From Blastococcus sp. CT_GayMR20 (lineage in GTDB: Bacteria > Actinomycetota > Actinomycetes > Mycobacteriales > Geodermatophilaceae): DNA of 15,624 nucleotides. Below are positions 14,000-15,624 of this stretch, piece after piece; the stretch's first letter is position 1; every line of letters starts with the position of its first letter. The notes under the pieces are model-generated. The model ran no database searches, had not been told where the DNA came from, and worked only from the letters and a program-made list of their open reading frames with translations. The translations under genes and the position numbers were made by a program. The DNA is taken from positions 1 through 15,624 of the forward strand of contig NZ_SPQM01000116.1 in the NCBI RefSeq assembly GCF_004570345.1, written 5' to 3'.

Positions 14000-14019
14000 G
14001 AGCGCGGCACGACGGCGCG

Positions 14020-14055
14020 GCAGGCGTCAGGGCCTGCGGCGGTGCGGGCGCCCGC
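14020..14055. repeat. Two adjacent GC palindromes between the EamA gene and the SRP RNA
   Basis: GCAGGC-gtcagg-GCCTGC (14020-14037) and the perfect 12-base palindrome GCGGGCGCCCGC (14044-14055) lie back to back in the 198-base gap. In such GC-rich sequence short palindromes arise by chance, so function is uncertain. The rest of the gap holds the SRP promoter and the boxes before the transporter. Confidence 0.35.
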
Positions 14056-14142
14056 TGCGCTCCGGGTCAGGAGCGGGGCGGGCTCTTCACCATGGCCGGG
14101 GAGCGTACCGGGAGGCGTGGTCGATGCGCGTTCCGATTCCTC

Positions 14143-14148
14143 TACAGT
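14143..14148 (+). promoter_or_regulatory. Candidate -10 of the SRP RNA gene
   Basis: TACAGT matches four of six bases of TATAAT and predicts a start at about 14155, which agrees with the first base of the SRP RNA closing stem at 14157. No strong -35 is visible 17-18 bases upstream. Confidence 0.5.
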
Positions 14149-14156
14149 GGACGTCA

Positions 14157-14243
14157 GACCCCTCGCGTGGCGTCATCCTGTGAACCTCCCCAGGGCCGGA
14201 AGGCAGCAAGGATAAGCGGGCTCTGGCGGGTGCGCGGGGGGTC
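14157..14243 (+). ncRNA. ffs: Signal recognition particle RNA, small bacterial (4.5S) type
   Basis: RNA scaffold that binds Ffh to target membrane proteins. The conserved domain IV tip is visible: CCAGGGCCGGAAGGCAGCAA (14189-14208), with a GGAA tetraloop in GCC-GGAA-GGC and the AGCAAGGATAAG asymmetric-loop sequence after it. The ends pair: GACCCC (14157-14162) with GGGGTC (14238-14243). About 87 bases long. Placement directly before dnaX is common in bacteria and supports the call. Exact ends are estimated from the closing stem. Confidence 0.9.
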
Positions 14244-14258
14244 CTTTCCGCCCCCGCG
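14233..14258 (+). terminator. Possible terminator hairpin overlapping the 3' end of the SRP RNA
   Basis: CGCGGGGG (14233-14240) can pair with CCCCCGCG (14251-14258) around a 10-base loop containing TTT. It uses the 3' arm of the SRP closing stem, so the two folds exclude each other. No T tract follows. It might act as terminator or processing signal. Confidence 0.4.
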
Positions 14259-14325
14259 GCCGGTCCGCACGTGCCCGTCGGTTGCGTCCGTCTCCCGTGT
14301 CATTGCTCCCGCGTAACCTCCTGCC

Positions 14326-15624
14326 GTGGCTCTCGCGCTCTACCGCAAGTACCGTCCGGCGACCTTCGCCGAGGTGGTCGGGCAGGAGCACGTCACCGCC
14401 CCGCTGATGAACGCGGTGGACGGCGGCCGGATCAACCACGCCTACCTCTTCAGCGGCCCGCGGGGCTGCGGGAAGACGTCGTCGGCGCGGATCCTGGCCC
14501 GTTCGCTGAACTGCGAGCAGGGGCCGACGTCCACGCCGTGCGGTGTCTGCGGGTCCTGCGTCGCGCTGCGGCCGGACGGCCCCGGCTCCCTCGACGTCAT
14601 CGAGATCGACGCGGCCAGCCACGGCGGTGTGGACGACGCCCGTGACCTGCGCGAGCGGGCGTTCCAGGCGCCCATGGGCAGCCGCTACAAGATCTACATC
14701 GTCGACGAGGCGCACATGGTCACCACGCAGGGCTTCAACGCCCTGCTCAAGGTGGTCGAGGAGCCGCCGGAGTTCGTCGTCTTCGTGTTCGCCACGACCG
14801 AGCCGGACAAGGTCCTTTCCACCATCCGCTCGCGCACGCACCACTACCCGTTCCGGCTGGTGCCCCCGACCACCCTGCGCGGTCTGCTCGAGAAGACCTG
14901 CGAGTCCGAGGGCGTGCAGGTCGAGCCGACGGTCTTCCCCCTGGTCGTCCGGGCCGGCGGCGGTTCGGTGCGCGACTCGCTGTCGATCCTCGACCAGCTG
15001 CTGGCCGGTGCCGGACCGGAGGGCGTCACCTACGCCGGTGCGGTCGGCCTCCTCGGCGTCACCGACGACGCGCTGCTCGACGAGACGATCGACGCCCTCG
15101 CCGCGCACGACGCCCCCGCCGTCTTCCGCGCGGTCGACCGCGTCGTCGAGGCCGGCCACGACCCGCGCCGCTTCGCCACCGACCTGCTCGACCGGCTGCG
15201 CGACCTGATCGTGCTCGACGCCGTGCCGAACGCCGGCGGGAACGGGCTGCTGGACTGCCCGCCCGACCGGCTCGACCTGATGAGCCAGCAGGCCCGCGCG
15301 CTGGGCTCGGCCACCCTGTCGCGGATGGCCGACACCGTGCACGAGGGCCTGACCGAGATGCGCGGGACGACGGCGCCGCGGCTGCTCCTCGAGCTCGTCT
15401 GCGCGCGCATGCTGCTCCCGGAGACCGACGGGTCCGCCGCCGCGACCCTCCAGCGGCTCGAGCGGCTCGAACGCCGCCTGTCGATCGCGGGTGAGCACGC
15501 CGGCCGGCCGGTCGCCGAGGCGCCCGTCCGCGAGGCGCCGGTTCGCGAGGCCGCCCCGTCGCCCGCACCCGCGCAGGCACCGGTGGCTCCGGCCCGGCCC
15601 GAGGTCGAGTCCTCCGGCGAGATC
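14326..15624 (+). CDS. dnaX: DNA polymerase III subunit gamma/tau (partial, 3' end outside window)
   Basis: Clamp-loader ATPase that opens the sliding clamp and tethers polymerase at the fork. The GTG at 14326 begins ALALYRKYRPATFAEVVGQE, the standard DnaX N-terminus. Walker A GPRGCGKT is at 44-51; the zinc module has C63, C72, C75 and C78; Walker B IVDEAH is at 125-130; sensor 1 lies in FATTEPDKV; and the arginine finger is R170 in IRSRT. Domain III follows to about residue 390. The last visible part is a Pro/Ala/Glu linker with a near-perfect 15-base tandem repeat (EAPVR twice, 15517-15546), where tau-specific domains normally begin. No stop in 433 codons, so it is cut by the window. No ribosome site precedes the GTG; TAACCT (14314-14319) would place a start at the GTG itself, hinting at a leaderless mRNA. 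Confidence 0.97.
   Translation, partial: MALALYRKYRPATFAEVVGQEHVTAPLMNAVDGGRINHAYLFSGPRGCGKTSSARILARSLNCEQGPTSTPCGVCGSCVALRPDGPGSLDVIEIDAASHGGVDDARDLRERAFQAPMGSRYKIYIVDEAHMVTTQGFNALLKVVEEPPEFVVFVFATTEPDKVLSTIRSRTHHYPFRLVPPTTLRGLLEKTCESEGVQVEPTVFPLVVRAGGGSVRDSLSILDQLLAGAGPEGVTYAGAVGLLGVTDDALLDETIDALAAHDAPAVFRAVDRVVEAGHDPRRFATDLLDRLRDLIVLDAVPNAGGNGLLDCPPDRLDLMSQQARALGSATLSRMADTVHEGLTEMRGTTAPRLLLELVCARMLLPETDGSAAATLQRLERLERRLSIAGEHAGRPVAEAPVREAPVREAAPSPAPAQAPVAPARPEVESSGEI

Noticed and set aside
12840..14183. 447-codon plus-strand frame across a tRNA, the EamA gene and the SRP start
   Set aside because: It crosses two RNA genes and is a Gly/Arg/Gln-rich shadow of the transporter.
14173..15498. 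Long minus-strand frame opposite ffs and dnaX
   Set aside because: It overlaps the SRP RNA and a complete DnaX ATPase core; composition is that of a shadow frame.
1..15624. CRISPR array, transposon, phage module or biosynthetic cluster
   Set aside because: No regularly spaced repeats, transposase, integrase or core biosynthetic enzyme was seen on either strand.

Overview
This is a high-GC actinobacterial chromosome segment. Gene families and order fit the Frankineae/Geodermatophilaceae area (Blastococcus, Geodermatophilus or Modestobacter-like): frequent GTG/TTG starts, ATGA/GTGA stop-start overlaps, a tRNA adenosine deaminase-associated protein near tadA, and a small SRP RNA directly upstream of dnaX. 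The genus is inference; the phylum is well supported. Most of the window is housekeeping or common transport sequence. I saw no transposase, integrase, CRISPR array or phage gene.

Region 1 (1-5201, minus strand) is a complete branched-chain amino-acid-type ABC transporter operon, transcribed livG, livF, livH, livM, then a lipoprotein substrate-binding gene that runs off the left edge. The genes overlap or are tightly spaced, except for a 95-base gap before the binding protein that holds a GC hairpin. Divergent from it is a PucR-family regulator (5315-6535), the obvious candidate controller.

Region 2 (6540-8161, minus strand) holds a PaaI-type thioesterase, prephenate dehydrogenase (tyrA, tyrosine synthesis) and a small DUF2630 protein. 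Region 3 (8173-10624, plus strand) is a SAM methyltransferase, the tadA-associated protein and a HAD hydrolase, all coupled by 4-base overlaps, then tadA (A34-to-inosine editing of tRNA-Arg) behind a strong hairpin, then tRNA-Ser(CGA) and a compound terminator hairpin.

Region 4 (10689-12764, minus strand) is a two-gene unit: an unrecognised 115-residue protein and a transmembrane Ser/Thr kinase of PknB architecture. Region 5 (12765-14326) has tRNA-Ser(GGA) on the plus strand and an EamA/DMT transporter on the minus strand whose last 21 codons are antisense to that tRNA. The SRP RNA follows. Region 6 (14326-end) is dnaX (clamp-loader tau/gamma), cut by the right edge in its disordered linker.

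The most notable points are the transporter gene ending inside a tRNA gene, two palindromic CGGAtTCCG boxes 19 bases apart ahead of that transporter, a Gly-to-Pro change in the LivG signature motif, several strong unexplained hairpins, and an alternative hairpin that competes with the SRP RNA closing stem. No convincing new multi-gene system is visible. No gene-free stretch exceeds 300 bases; the longest are 13959-14156 and 12765-12955.
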